NCBI RefSeq assembly: GCF_014653215.1 | Contig: NZ_BNAI01000001.1 | Coordinates: forward strand, 329,236 to 393,235 | Direction: 5' to 3' | Source: Pseudolysinimonas yzui | GTDB lineage: Bacteria; Actinomycetota; Actinomycetes; Actinomycetales; Microbacteriaceae | DNA length: 64,000 nt | In this document: piece by piece, positions 7,410 to 16,509 of the stretch | Numbering within the stretch: the first letter of the stretch is position 1 | Layout: the number at the start of each line of letters is the position of its first letter | The notes under the pieces: generated by a model | The model's database searches: none | What the model was told of the DNA's origin: nothing | What the model saw: the letters and a program-made list of their open reading frames with translations, nothing else | Program-made: the position numbers and the translations under genes

Positions 7410-8227
7410 CGGATCGCTACGGCGAGGATGTTCTCGCCGGCGACTGGCGCGCCGCCACCCGTCGCGTCGTGCCCGAGCTGCCTGCCGACCGTGATCTCGT
7501 CGTGGAGCACGTCGACGGCTTCGTGGGCGCCGTCGTGGGCGTCGCGAAGCAGACCGTCGAACTCGAAGACCGCGCCGGACGGGTGCGGGCCTTCCCGCTG
7601 GGCCCCGGCTTCCTCGTGGATGGCGAGCCCGTCATCCTCGTCACGCCGAAGGCGGCGCCCGCACCGACGGCTCGCACGGCATCCGGCAGCCGGGCGGTGC
7701 CGCAGCAACGCGCCCGGGTCGCCCGGGGGAGCCGCCTCTACGTCGAGGGCCGCCACGACGCCGAGCTGATCGAGAAGGTGTGGGGCGCCGACCTGCGGGT
7801 CGAAGGCGTCGTCGTCGAACTGCTCGACGGGGCCGACAATCTGGGCGCCGCGCTCGCCGGGTTCGCCCCTGGTGCGAGGCGCCGGGCGGGTGTGCTGCTC
7901 GACCACCTCATCCCCGGCTCGAAGGAGAGCCGCATCGCCGCCCAGGTGGCGAGCGACGACGTGCTCGTCGTCGGGCACCCGTTCGTCGACGTCTGGCAGG
8001 CGGTCAAGCCGGCGCGCCTCGGTCTGACGGCGTGGCCCGTCATCCCGCGCGACGTCGAGTGGAAGCACGGCGTGTGCGCCGCGCTCGGCTGGCCCCACGA
8101 CGAGCCGGCGGATGTCGCCGCCGCCTGGCAGCGCATCCTCGGCACGGTGCGCGGCTACGGCGACCTCGAACCCGCGCTGCTCGGACGGGTCGAGGAGCTC
8201 ATCGACTTCGTCACGGAACCGGAGTGA
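7406..8227 (+). CDS. DUF3097 family protein (toprim-like)
   Basis: The protein has 273 residues of the actinobacterial DUF3097 family. The N-terminal small beta-rich domain (residues 20-75) is followed by [17 protein letters not shown] and [12 protein letters not shown], which resemble the acidic Glu and Asp motifs of a toprim domain. The last third is [16 protein letters not shown]. Its biochemical role is unknown to me. The GTG start overlaps the pyrH stop and its stop overlaps the EamA start, so the three genes form one translationally coupled unit. Confidence 0.85.
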   Translation: MTDRYGEDVLAGDWRAATRRVVPELPADRDLVVEHVDGFVGAVVGVAKQTVELEDRAGRVRAFPLGPGFLVDGEPVILVTPKAAPAPTARTASGSRAVPQQRARVARGSRLYVEGRHDAELIEKVWGADLRVEGVVVELLDGADNLGAALAGFAPGARRRAGVLLDHLIPGSKESRIAAQVASDDVLVVGHPFVDVWQAVKPARLGLTAWPVIPRDVEWKHGVCAALGWPHDEPADVAAAWQRILGTVRGYGDLEPALLGRVEELIDFVTEPE

Positions 8228-9093
8228 CCACCGGGCTGGTCGTCGCCGGGCTGATTCTCGCCGGGGCGCTCGCCCACGCGGCCTGGAACCTGGTGGTGAA
8301 ACGCTCGGCGGTCAGCGGACCGACCTTCGTGTGGCTGACCGTCGTCGCCACCGCGGTGCTCATGCTGCCCATCGCGGTCGTGACTGCCGTGCTCGCGCCG
8401 CCCTCGTGGCCCGATCTGGCAGTGGCCGTGATCGTCGCCGGCTTTCTGCACATCGGGTACTTCCTCACGCTGCAAGCGGGATACCGGGCCGGCGACGTCT
8501 CGGTCGTCTACCCCCTCGCCCGCGGCACGGGGCCGCTGCTCGCGGTGCTGCTGGCGATCCCGCTGCTCGGCGAGAGCCCGCCGGTGCTCGGGTTGCTCGG
8601 CGCGGGGGCGGTCGTCGTGGGCGTCGTCGTCATCGGCCTGGCCGGCGGGCGAGCGCACTGGGCGACGGCGCGTGCGGGCGTGCTGTGGGGGCTGCTGGTC
8701 GGCACCTTCATCGCCGCGTACACCCTCTGGGACGCGCGGGCGGTGACGGTGCTCGCGATCAGCCCGATCCTGCTGCACGCCGGCACGAACATCATCGAGG
8801 CGGCGTTGCTCGCGCCTCTCGCGGTGCGCCGGTGGAGCGTCGTGCGGTCGACCCTGCGCGACCACTGGCGCGAGGTGCTCGTCGTGGCGGTGCTCTCGCC
8901 GCTGGCCTACCTGCTCATCCTGTTCGCCCTGCAGCTGGCGCCGGTCGCGATCGTCGCGCCCGCCCGCGAGATCAGTGTCGTCTTCGTCGGGCTCGCCGGC
9001 TGGTTGCTGTTCCGCGAGCCGCATCCGCTTCAGCGTTTCGCGGGTGCCGTGATCGTGCTGGGCGGGATCGCGTTGCTCGCCGTCGCGCGCTAG
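8224..9093 (+). CDS. EamA/DMT superfamily transporter
   Basis: The protein has 289 residues and ten predicted membrane spans in two EamA repeats. The first begins [20 protein letters not shown] and includes [20 protein letters not shown]; the second begins [20 protein letters not shown]. EamA proteins export metabolites; the substrate is not predictable. The GTG start overlaps the DUF3097 stop. Confidence 0.9.
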   Translation: MTTGLVVAGLILAGALAHAAWNLVVKRSAVSGPTFVWLTVVATAVLMLPIAVVTAVLAPPSWPDLAVAVIVAGFLHIGYFLTLQAGYRAGDVSVVYPLARGTGPLLAVLLAIPLLGESPPVLGLLGAGAVVVGVVVIGLAGGRAHWATARAGVLWGLLVGTFIAAYTLWDARAVTVLAISPILLHAGTNIIEAALLAPLAVRRWSVVRSTLRDHWREVLVVAVLSPLAYLLILFALQLAPVAIVAPAREISVVFVGLAGWLLFREPHPLQRFAGAVIVLGGIALLAVAR

Positions 9094-9145
9094 AAACACC
9101 CGCCGTACGCCTAAGCTCGGGAAACGGATGCGAAGGAGTGTGCCC

Positions 9146-9703
9146 GTGACGATCGCCGATGTCCTCACCGAAGCCCGAGACAAGATGGACCGGGCTGTCG
9201 AGGTCGCCAAAGAAGACTTCTCGACGGTGCGCACCGGGCGGGCCAACCCCGCGCTGTTCCAGAAGATCCTGGTCGAGTACTACGGCACCCCGACGCCGCT
9301 CGCCCAGCTCGCGAGCCTGCAGAACCCCGAAGCCCGCACCCTCATCGTGACGCCCTACGACAAGGCCGCGCTGAAAGAGATCGAGCGCGCGATCGTCAAC
9401 TTCCCGAACCTGGGGGCGACGCCGACGAACGACGGCACCATCATCCGGGTGACGATGCCCGAACTCACCGAAGACCGCCGCAAGGAGTACGTCAAGATCG
9501 TGCGCGGCAAGGGTGAAGACGCCAAGGTCGCGATCCGCAACGTGCGCCGCAAGGCGAAAGACGACCTGGATGCCCTGGGCAAGGAGGTCGGCGAAGACGA
9601 CATCGCGCGGGCCGAGAAAGAGCTGGATTCCCTCACGAAGCACCACGTCGACGCGATCGACGACGCCCTCAAGCGTAAGGAAGCCGAGCTGCTCGAGGTC
9701 TGA
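9146..9703 (+). CDS. frr: Ribosome recycling factor
   Basis: The protein has 185 residues, the exact length of the family. With EF-G it splits the post-termination ribosome. Domain I helices ([40 protein letters not shown]) flank the beta domain ([20 protein letters not shown]). GTG 9146 follows GAAGGAG by 7 nt; an in-frame ATG at 9128 has no such site. A TAAGCT box at 9112-9117 may give it its own promoter. Confidence 0.97.
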   Translation: MTIADVLTEARDKMDRAVEVAKEDFSTVRTGRANPALFQKILVEYYGTPTPLAQLASLQNPEARTLIVTPYDKAALKEIERAIVNFPNLGATPTNDGTIIRVTMPELTEDRRKEYVKIVRGKGEDAKVAIRNVRRKAKDDLDALGKEVGEDDIARAEKELDSLTKHHVDAIDDALKRKEAELLEV

Positions 9704-10638
9704 TGGCTGAGACTCCGCCCGGCAAGAAGCACACCCCGTTCGACGACCTCGAGCACCGCGTCGAAGAGGCCCGCGCCCAGTTCGACGAGGCCAATGCCAA
9801 GATCAACGCGCGCACGGGACGCAATCTGTTGGCCGCGATCGGCATCGGGCTCGTGCTCGGCGGCCTGTTCCTGGTGAGCCTCATCCTGGTCAAGTGGCTG
9901 TTCATGATCCTCGCCGCGGTGCTGATCGGCCTCACCGTGTTCGAGCTCTCGAGCGCCCTGCGTTTCGCCGGCCGCGACGTGCCCCGGGTCGCGTCGACGG
10001 TGGTCGCCGTCGCGACGGTGCCGGCCGCGTTCTTCTTCGGCGTCGAAGGGTTGTGGCTCGCCCTGCTCGGCGCCGTCGTGATCATCACGCTGTGGCGGCT
10101 CGCCGAGCAGCTGCGCCCGAGCCATCGGGCCGGGGCCGTCGCGCTGCTCGGCGACATCGGCGCGGGTGCGTTCGTGCAGGTCTACGTCACCTTCATGGCG
10201 GGGCTCTACGTCGTGCTCGTCGGACTCGACGGCGGCGAGTGGTGGACGCTCGCGTCGATCATCATCGTGGTCGTCACCGACATCGGGGCCTACGCGTCGG
10301 GGCTCGCCTTCGGCAAGCACAAGCTGGCGCCGACGATCAGCCCCGGCAAGACCTGGGAGGGCTTCGCGGGCTCGATCGTCGTCGCGGTGATCGCCGGCAC
10401 CCTGCTCGGCTGGCTGATGCTCGGTCAGCCCTGGTGGGTGGGACTCGTGATGGGTCTGCTGCTCGCCCTCGTCGGCACGATGGGCGACCTCACCGAGTCG
10501 CTCATCAAACGCGGCCTCGGGGTGAAGGACATCTCGACCTGGCTGCCCGGCCACGGCGGCTTCCTCGACCGGCTCGACTCGATCCTGCCGTCGGCGGCGG
10601 TCGCCTACGCGATCTACCTCGTAGCATTGACGTTGTGA
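9703..10638 (+). CDS. cdsA: Phosphatidate cytidylyltransferase
   Basis: The protein has 311 residues and makes CDP-diacylglycerol from phosphatidate and CTP at the membrane. It has a soluble N-terminus of about 45 residues and seven or eight membrane spans. The CdsA signature near the C-terminus (KRGLGVKDISTWLPGHGGFL followed by DR) carries the catalytic Asp residues. The start ATG overlaps the frr stop by one base (TGATG). Confidence 0.96.
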   Translation: MAETPPGKKHTPFDDLEHRVEEARAQFDEANAKINARTGRNLLAAIGIGLVLGGLFLVSLILVKWLFMILAAVLIGLTVFELSSALRFAGRDVPRVASTVVAVATVPAAFFFGVEGLWLALLGAVVIITLWRLAEQLRPSHRAGAVALLGDIGAGAFVQVYVTFMAGLYVVLVGLDGGEWWTLASIIIVVVTDIGAYASGLAFGKHKLAPTISPGKTWEGFAGSIVVAVIAGTLLGWLMLGQPWWVGLVMGLLLALVGTMGDLTESLIKRGLGVKDISTWLPGHGGFLDRLDSILPSAAVAYAIYLVALTL

Positions 10639-11189
10639 GCACGACCTTTCCGCGCGTGAAACGCGGCCCCGGGTACGACATCGACGAGGTCGAGGACTTC
10701 CTCGAAGACGCGCGCCGTGCCTACACCGGCGACCGTGGGTCGGCCCAGGTCGTGACGGCCGCCACCATCCGCCAGATGGGCTTCAGCATGAAGCGCGGAG
10801 GCTACTCGCCCGCGGCGGTCGACTCCGCGCTGGAACGGCTCGAAGACGCGTTCGCGGCGCGGGAACGCGATCGTGCCCTCGCCGAACTCGGCGACCAGGG
10901 CGCGTACCAGCGGGCCCGCTCCGACGCGCAGGTGCTGCTCGACCGCTGCGTACGACCGCGCGGTCGACGATTCACCCGGGTCGGCATCCTCACCGGCGGA
11001 TACTCGGTGCGCGACGTCGACGCGTTCGCCGACCGGGTCGTGCGCTACCTCCAGCAGGGCACGCCGCTGACCGTCGACGACGTGCGCGGGGCCGTGTTCG
11101 GCGCCCAGCGCGGCGGCTACCAGGAGACGCAGGTGGATGTCGTGCTCGACGCCGTCATCGACCTGCTGCAAGCGGTCAAGACCCCGTAA
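10635..11189 (+). CDS. DivIVA-domain-like protein
   Basis: The protein has 184 residues. It contains two or three short repeats of the form xRGPGYDIDEVEDFLEDARR, RGGYSPAAVDSALERLEDAF and TGGYSVRDVDAFADRVVRYL. These are the GY-x-x-x-VD-x-F motif of DivIVA/DivIVA-like domains without the long coiled coil. A role in polar growth or septum organisation is possible. The GTG start overlaps the cdsA stop. Confidence 0.8.
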   Translation: MSTTFPRVKRGPGYDIDEVEDFLEDARRAYTGDRGSAQVVTAATIRQMGFSMKRGGYSPAAVDSALERLEDAFAARERDRALAELGDQGAYQRARSDAQVLLDRCVRPRGRRFTRVGILTGGYSVRDVDAFADRVVRYLQQGTPLTVDDVRGAVFGAQRGGYQETQVDVVLDAVIDLLQAVKTP

Positions 11190-11310
11190 CCAACTCGGGG
11201 TTCTGACGTTTGACGGACGCGCCGCGTAAGCTCAGCCAGCTGTGAGCGGCTATCGCCGGCGGGGGGCACCGTTTCGTCCCCGCGTGCCGGAACTGATCGA
11301 GGAGCGTCAT

Positions 11311-11838
11311 GTGCGCTCCCGATGGTCGCTGCCCTCATTCGCCACGGTCGTGACCTTCGCGTTCCTGGTCGTGTCGTCGCTCTCCCCGGGGGAGGAGGCA
11401 CGTGCCTTCGCGGTCGCGCCGGCGACCCAGCCCGGTCAGAGCTACGTGCTCGCCGACCCCGAGCACCCGGGGGCGTTCCGCGACGCGTTCGCCGTCAGCC
11501 GCATCCGCACCGCCCCCGCCGTCGGCGTTCCCGACCCGGGCACGGCCCAGGCGATCGCCTACGACATGGTGCTCGCACGGGGCTGGGATCAGAGCGAGTT
11601 CGAGTGCCTCGTCGCACTCTGGAACCGCGAGTCGCACTGGAACGTCTACGCCCACAACCCGTCGAGCGGTGCCTACGGCATCCCGCAGGCGCTGCCCGGC
11701 GACAAGATGGCGACCGCGGGCGCCGACTGGCAGACCAACCCGGTGACGCAGATCACCTGGGGCCTGGGGTACATCGCCGGGCGCTACGGCACCCCGTGCG
11801 GCGCGTGGGAGCACAGCGAGCGCAAAGGCTGGTACTAG
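11311..11838 (+). CDS. Secreted lytic-transglycosylase-like protein
   Basis: The protein has 175 residues. The signal peptide is RSRWSLPSFATVVTFAFLVV ending near EARAFA. The C-terminal domain has FECLVALWNRESHWNVYAHN (catalytic Glu of the SLT fold) and SSGAYGIPQALPGDKMATAG, the actinobacterial transglycosylase-like pattern acting on cell-wall glycan. GTG 11311 has ribosome binding site GAGGAG and begins the signal peptide. An upstream in-frame GTG at 11242 lies 9 nt after a TAAGCT box and would add a charged 23-residue N-terminus. Confidence 0.85.
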   Translation: MRSRWSLPSFATVVTFAFLVVSSLSPGEEARAFAVAPATQPGQSYVLADPEHPGAFRDAFAVSRIRTAPAVGVPDPGTAQAIAYDMVLARGWDQSEFECLVALWNRESHWNVYAHNPSSGAYGIPQALPGDKMATAGADWQTNPVTQITWGLGYIAGRYGTPCGAWEHSERKGWY

Positions 11839-11859
11839 CCGCGTCGGTAACCTGAGCGC

Positions 11860-13551
11860 ATGGACCTCGACTTCGCGCTCGTCGGGATCGGCGGGGTGGT
11901 GCTCATCGTCGCCGCGGCGGCGTTCTCCCACCGGCTCGGGGTCGCCGCGCCCCTCCTGCTCGTGCTCGTCGGCATCGGCTACAGCTTCATCCCGGGCATC
12001 CCGAACATCGAGGTCGACCCCGAACTGATCCTCATGGGCGTTCTGCCCCTCCTGCTCTACGCCGCCGCCATCCAGCTGCCGGTCGTCGACTTCCGCCGCA
12101 ACTTCGGATCGATCTCGGCCCTCAGCGTGCTGCTCGTCATCGGCAGCGCCTTCCTCACCGGCTTCGTGCTGTTCGTGATCCTCGAAGACCTCGACCTCGC
12201 CGCCGCGATCGCGCTCGGCGCCGTCATCAGCCCGACGGATGTCGTGGCCGCCACCGCGATCGGCAAACGGCTCGGGCTGCCGCCGCGGTTGCTCGCGATC
12301 CTCGAAGGCGAGGGGCTCGTCAACGACGCCACGGCACTGGTGCTGCTGCGTTCCGCGATCGCCGCGGGCGCCCTCTCGGTGTCGGGAACGTTCGACATCG
12401 CCGGCTCGATCGGCGACTTCGCCTACTCGGTGGTCGTGGCCCTCGCCCTCGGGCTCATCGTCGGCTTCGTCTCCGTCGTCATCCGCCGCCGCCTCGGCCA
12501 ACCGATCCTCGACACGGCCATCTCGTTCGCAGTGCCCTTCATCGCCTACATCCCCGCCGAAGAGCTCCACGCCTCCGGAGTCATCGCCGTCGTCGCCTCC
12601 GGCATCTACTCCGGGCACCAGAGCGCGAGGCTCACCCCCCAGTCGCGCATCGCCGAACGACTCAACTGGCGCACCCTGCAGTTCGTGCTCGAGAACGGCG
12701 TCTTCCTGCTGATGGGGGCGCAACTGTCCGGCATCGTCACCGAGATCGAACAAGGCGACCTGGCCTGGCACCAGGCCGTCGCCCTGGGCGTGCTGCTCGC
12801 CGGCATCCTCATGGTGCTGCGATTCGGCTTCGTCTGGCCGCTGCTGTTCTTCGTGCGCCGCGGCGAACAGCGCTCAGCGCGTCGGGCCGCGCGGGCGACC
12901 GGGTCGCTGCGGCGCTCGGAACAGGCGCGCAACGACGTCAAGCAGTACCAGGCGGAAGGGCTCGGCTGGCGGGGCGGCATCGTGCTCGGCTGGGCAGGGA
13001 TGCGGGGCGTCGTCACCCTCGCGGCCGCCCAATCCCTGCCGCGGGAGACCCCGTACTACGAACAGCTCGTGCTCATCGCCTTCACCGTCGCGATCGTCAC
13101 CCTGCTCGTGCAAGGCGGAACGCTGCCGCTCGTCATCCGCTGGACCGGCATCCGCGGCTCCGACCGCATCGCCGACCGCCGCGAACTCGCCACCCTGCTC
13201 GACGAGATGCAGGAAGCCGGGCTCGCCACCCTCGACGCGCCCCGGCTGAGACTCCCCGACGGCAGCGACATCGACCCGGCCGTCATCGAACGCGTGCGCC
13301 ACGACACCCTGCTCGCCTCCGAAGTCGCCTGGGAGCGCGCGAAACACGCCGACGCCGACGACGGCATCCTGCAGTCCCCGCACCAGCAGTACCGCGAACT
13401 GCGCCGGGAGGTGCTGCAGGTCGAGCGCGACGTGCTGCTGGATGCCCGCGCACGCGGCGCGTACCCGTCGAGGATCCTGCAACGCGCGCAGTCTCTCCTC
13501 GATCTCGAAGAGGCCCGGCTGGAGCAGATGAGTACGGGCGGCCGGGACTGA
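11860..13551 (+). CDS. CPA1-type cation:proton antiporter
   Basis: The protein has 563 residues: twelve or so spans in the first 420, then a soluble helical tail of about 140. ALGAVISPTDVVAATAIGKR and EGEGLVNDATALVL are the signature helices of the NhaP/CPA1 family, with the ion-binding Asp in NDATAL. It exchanges Na+ or K+ for H+ across the membrane. ATG 11860 is 6 nt after a TAACCT box (leaderless). Confidence 0.93.
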   Translation: MDLDFALVGIGGVVLIVAAAAFSHRLGVAAPLLLVLVGIGYSFIPGIPNIEVDPELILMGVLPLLLYAAAIQLPVVDFRRNFGSISALSVLLVIGSAFLTGFVLFVILEDLDLAAAIALGAVISPTDVVAATAIGKRLGLPPRLLAILEGEGLVNDATALVLLRSAIAAGALSVSGTFDIAGSIGDFAYSVVVALALGLIVGFVSVVIRRRLGQPILDTAISFAVPFIAYIPAEELHASGVIAVVASGIYSGHQSARLTPQSRIAERLNWRTLQFVLENGVFLLMGAQLSGIVTEIEQGDLAWHQAVALGVLLAGILMVLRFGFVWPLLFFVRRGEQRSARRAARATGSLRRSEQARNDVKQYQAEGLGWRGGIVLGWAGMRGVVTLAAAQSLPRETPYYEQLVLIAFTVAIVTLLVQGGTLPLVIRWTGIRGSDRIADRRELATLLDEMQEAGLATLDAPRLRLPDGSDIDPAVIERVRHDTLLASEVAWERAKHADADDGILQSPHQQYRELRREVLQVERDVLLDARARGAYPSRILQRAQSLLDLEEARLEQMSTGGRD

Positions 13552-13567
13552 CTCGTTGCTGGGGGCT

Positions 13568-13650
13568 GGGGGCGGCGGCGGCCGACCGCTGAGGCAAGAG
13601 AGCGGGGACCCCTGCCCCGATTGCCTCATCGCTCGGCCGCCGCCTCCCCC
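13568..13650 (+). repeat. Stem-loop element with conserved 23-nt core, copy 1
   Basis: Outer stem GGCGGCGGCCGA (13574-13585) pairs with 13633-13644. Inner stem TGAGGCAA (13590-13597) pairs with TTGCCTCA (13621-13628). G5/C5 runs close the base. The enclosed core 13598-13620 begins GAGAGCGGGGACCCCT and differs at one base from the core at 44436-44458, while the arms are unrelated. It starts 17 nt after the antiporter stop. Confidence 0.8.
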
Positions 13651-13731
13651 TGAGTCGCACCGGGTGTTCCCGGCGATCTCAGGCTGTGGTACGCGAGCGC
13701 ATCGGATGGTGCCGCTGGTTAGGGTGGGAGG

Positions 13732-14016
13732 GTGCCTCGATCCAATCGCCGCCGGGAAGAGCAGGCGGAGCTGGACCTGGAGCGGGCCCTCGCCGGGCGG
13801 TTGCGCACCGAGGTGAAGCGCGACGGGGTGTGGAACGTGCAGCCGCAATCGGCATCCTCGGCGGTCAAGAGTTACCTGTGCCCGGGGTGCGGGCTCGAGA
13901 TCGTGCCGGCCACCGCGCACCTCGTCACGTGGCGCGCCGACGGCATCATGGGGGAGGCCGACGACCTCGCGGCCCGACGACACTGGCATTCGCACTGCTG
14001 GAAGATCAGGAGCTGA
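13732..14016 (+). CDS. Small conserved actinobacterial protein with Cys/His motif
   Basis: The protein has 94 residues. It has a charged helical N-terminus (RRREEQAELDLERALAGR), then YLCPGCGLEIVPATAHLV and, near the end, HWHSHCWK. The CxxC and HxxHC residues could bind one zinc. Relatives are often labelled ATP/GTP-binding protein, but no nucleotide motif is visible. The GTG at 13732 is 6 nt after a TAGGGT box. The hydrolase gene follows 8 nt downstream. Confidence 0.78.
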   Translation: MPRSNRRREEQAELDLERALAGRLRTEVKRDGVWNVQPQSASSAVKSYLCPGCGLEIVPATAHLVTWRADGIMGEADDLAARRHWHSHCWKIRS

Positions 14017-14024
14017 AGCCGCGC

Positions 14025-14741
14025 ATGACGATCGAGATCCGTGCCGGTGTCGAACTGCCGGCCCGCCGCGAAGACATCGAGCTGCACACCGACGACGGGC
14101 TCACCCTCGTCGGCGAACTCGCCCTCCCGCTCGAGAAGGATCCGGTCGCGACCCTGGTGTGCCTGCACCCCCTGCCGACGCACGGCGGGTTCATGGACTC
14201 CCACGTCATCCGCAAGATGGCGGCCCGGCTGCCGGCGCTCGCCGACCTCGCGGTGCTGCGGTTCAACTTCCGCGGGGTGACCTCGCCGCGCGGAACCTCG
14301 CAGGGCTCGTTCGGCGACGGCATCGACGAGCGGCTCGACCTCGCCGCGGCGATGGCGTTCGTCGCCGAACGGGGCCTGCCGACTCCGTGGCTCGTCGGCT
14401 GGTCGTTCGGCACCGAGGTGGCGCTCAAGCACGGCCTGCCGTTCCCGATCGCCGGCGTCATCCTGCTGTCCCCGCCGCTGCGGCGCACCACCCCTGACGA
14501 GCTGGCCGCCTGGGCCGACCGGGGTGTGCCGGTCGTCGCGCTCGTGCCCGAACTCGACGACTTCCTGAAGCCCGACGCGGCCCGCGAGAGATTCGCGGTG
14601 CTGCCCGGCGCGCAGGTCGTCGCCGTCGACGACGCGAAGCACCTCTGGGTGGGTGAGACGCACACCTCCCGGGTGCTGAGCGAGATCGTGGAGCGCGTGA
14701 ACCCGTCCGCTCTGCCGTTGCCGACGACCTGGGGCGGGTGA
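14025..14741 (+). CDS. Alpha/beta hydrolase
   Basis: The protein has 238 residues. Strand-turn LVCLHPLPTHGG is the oxyanion region. GWSFGTE is the nucleophile elbow with Ser, D in PELDDF is the acid, and H in DAKHLWVG is the base. The FNFRGV segment and overall length match the small dienelactone hydrolase/KANL3-like group. Substrate unknown. It is probably cotranscribed with the preceding Cys/His protein. Confidence 0.88.
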   Translation: MTIEIRAGVELPARREDIELHTDDGLTLVGELALPLEKDPVATLVCLHPLPTHGGFMDSHVIRKMAARLPALADLAVLRFNFRGVTSPRGTSQGSFGDGIDERLDLAAAMAFVAERGLPTPWLVGWSFGTEVALKHGLPFPIAGVILLSPPLRRTTPDELAAWADRGVPVVALVPELDDFLKPDAARERFAVLPGAQVVAVDDAKHLWVGETHTSRVLSEIVERVNPSALPLPTTWGG

Positions 14742-14759
14742 CCGGAAGGAATTTTCCGG
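14742..14759 (+). terminator. Possible terminator hairpin
   Basis: CCGGAA and TTCCGG enclose GGAATT, starting directly after the hydrolase stop codon. There is no T tract, so termination strength is uncertain. Confidence 0.35.
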
Positions 14760-14763
14760 AGGA

Positions 14764-14793
14764 TGTCGATCCGACCCGTTCTCGTTCGACGTC
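14764..14793 (+). promoter_or_regulatory. ECF42-type promoter of the DGPF/sigma operon
   Basis: TGTCGA (14764-14769), a 17-nt spacer and CGACGTC (14787-14793). From memory of published work, ECF42 sigma factors recognise TGTCGA at -35 with a short CG-rich -10, and their targets are DGPF genes. The genes directly downstream are a DGPF protein and an ECF42-like sigma factor, so this is a likely autoregulated promoter. Confidence 0.65.
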
Positions 14794-14839
14794 TTGAGTA
14801 GAGGGGCCCGACGGGGGTCTCGAATCTGAGGAGAACGAA

Positions 14840-15259
14840 ATGCCCAAGTACATGCTCATCATGCGTCCGACCCCCGAGGCGGAGTTGTTCGCCGGCGAAC
14901 TGCCGTTCGAGGAGATCATCAACCAGGTCGGCGCCTTCAACGAGCAGCTCGTGAACGCGGGAGTGCTCGTCGCCGGCGAAGGCCTCGCCCCGAACGACAG
15001 CGTCGTCATCGACCACACCGGTGAGAAGCCGATCGTCACCGACGGCCCCTACGGCGAGGTGCACGAACTCTTCAACGGCTTCTACATCCTCGAGGTGTCG
15101 AGCCGCGAGGAGGCCGTGGAGTGGGCGCTGCGGATGCCGCTGACGAAGGGCTCGAAGACCGAGATCCGCCGGGTCACCGACGAGTCGGACTTCGCCGACT
15201 TCGCGGACAACGAGTACCTCCAGAAGGAGAAGGGCTGGCGCGAGCAGGGGTCGATGTGA
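14840..15259 (+). CDS. YciI/DGPF-domain protein
   Basis: The protein has 139 residues: YMLIMRPTPEAELF at the start, VTDGPYGEVHELFNGFYILE as the DGP-x motif, and EVSSREEAVEWALRMP as the final helix. It is a dimeric ferredoxin-like YciI fold of unknown chemistry. DGPF proteins are the genetic partners of ECF42 sigma factors. Ribosome binding site GAGGAG precedes ATG 14840. It overlaps the sigma gene by 4 nt. Confidence 0.9.
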   Translation: MPKYMLIMRPTPEAELFAGELPFEEIINQVGAFNEQLVNAGVLVAGEGLAPNDSVVIDHTGEKPIVTDGPYGEVHELFNGFYILEVSSREEAVEWALRMPLTKGSKTEIRRVTDESDFADFADNEYLQKEKGWREQGSM

Positions 15260-16503
15260 GCGGGATCGCACCGCGCGTCGATGCCCATCGTTCGGTCGAA
15301 GCACTGTGGCGCATCGAGGGGGCGAGGGTCACGGCGACCCTCGCCCGCCTCACCGGCGACGTCGGGCTCGCCGAAGACCTCGCCCAGGAGGCGGTCGCCG
15401 ACGCCCTCGCCCAGTGGCCGCAGACGGGCGTTCCCGACAACCCGGGGGCGTGGCTGACGGCGGTGGCGAAGCGGAAGGCGATCGACGGATGGCGACGGCG
15501 CGAACGGCTCGACGACCGCTACCGTGCCCTCGCCCACGACCTGGAGCAGACCGAGGATGTCGAGTGGGAGCCGATCCCCGACGACGTGCTGCGCCTCGTC
15601 TTCGCCGCCTGTCATCCGACGCTCTCCCGCGAGGCGCAGGTCGCCCTGACCCTCCGGGTCGTCGCGAGCCTCACCACGGAGGAGATCGCGCGGATGTTCC
15701 TCGTGCCGGTCGCCACCATCCAGCAGCGCATCGTGCGGGCCAAGAAGACCCTCGCGGCCGCCCGGGTGCCGTTCGAGGTGCCCGACCCCGCGGAGTGGCC
15801 GGCGCGGCTCGGCGCGGTGCTCGGGGTCGTCTACCTCGTCTACACCGAGGGCTACAGCGCGACGTCGGGGGAGCGGTGGGTGCGGCACGACCTCGCGGTC
15901 GAGGCGCTGCGGCTGGGCCGGGTGCTCGCGGCGCTGCTACCGCGTGAGCCGGAGGTGCAGGGTCTGGTGGCGCTGATGGAGCTGCAGTCCTCGCGATTCG
16001 CCGCCCGGGAGGCGCACGACGGGTCGCCGATCCTGCTCGCCGATCAGGATCGCTCGAGATGGGATCACACCCAGATCCGCCGCGGGATCGCGGCTCTCGA
16101 CCGCGCCGACGCGCTGGGTCGCGGACGCGGCAGCTACGCGTTGCAGGCCGCGATCGCCCGCTGCCATGCCGTCGCGCCGAGCGTCGCGGCGACCGACTGG
16201 GACGAGATCGTCGTGCTCTACGAAGCGCTCGGGCGCATCGCCCCGAGTCCCGTCGTGGAGCTCAACCGGGCGGTCGCGGTGTCGATGGCGACCGGGCCGG
16301 CCAACGCACTCCGCATCGTCGACACCCTCGCCGCCGAGGGCGCGCTGCGCGGGTCGCACCTACTGCCGAGCGTGCGCGGCGAACTGCTTGCCCGCCTCGG
16401 CCGGGTCGACGAGGCCCGCAACGAACTCACCGCTGCCGCCCGGCTCGCCACCAACGAGCGCGAGCGCGACGTGCTGCTGAAGAAGGCCGACGCCCTCGGC
16501 TGA
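15256..16503 (+). CDS. ECF42-group RNA polymerase sigma factor
   Basis: The protein has 415 residues. Region 2 is LAEDLAQEAVADALAQWP with NPGAWLTAVAKRKAIDGWRR; region 4 is LTTEEIARMFLVPVATIQQR. Unlike ordinary ECF factors of about 190 residues, some 230 residues of TPR-like helical domain follow (DUF6596-type, with VVYLVYTEGYSATSGE and AVAVSMATGPANALRIVD). No anti-sigma gene is adjacent, as expected for ECF42, where the C-terminal domain is thought to control activity. The GTG start overlaps the DGPF stop. Confidence 0.92.
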   Translation: MSGIAPRVDAHRSVEALWRIEGARVTATLARLTGDVGLAEDLAQEAVADALAQWPQTGVPDNPGAWLTAVAKRKAIDGWRRRERLDDRYRALAHDLEQTEDVEWEPIPDDVLRLVFAACHPTLSREAQVALTLRVVASLTTEEIARMFLVPVATIQQRIVRAKKTLAAARVPFEVPDPAEWPARLGAVLGVVYLVYTEGYSATSGERWVRHDLAVEALRLGRVLAALLPREPEVQGLVALMELQSSRFAAREAHDGSPILLADQDRSRWDHTQIRRGIAALDRADALGRGRGSYALQAAIARCHAVAPSVAATDWDEIVVLYEALGRIAPSPVVELNRAVAVSMATGPANALRIVDTLAAEGALRGSHLLPSVRGELLARLGRVDEARNELTAAARLATNERERDVLLKKADALG

Positions 16504-16509
16504 GCGCCG

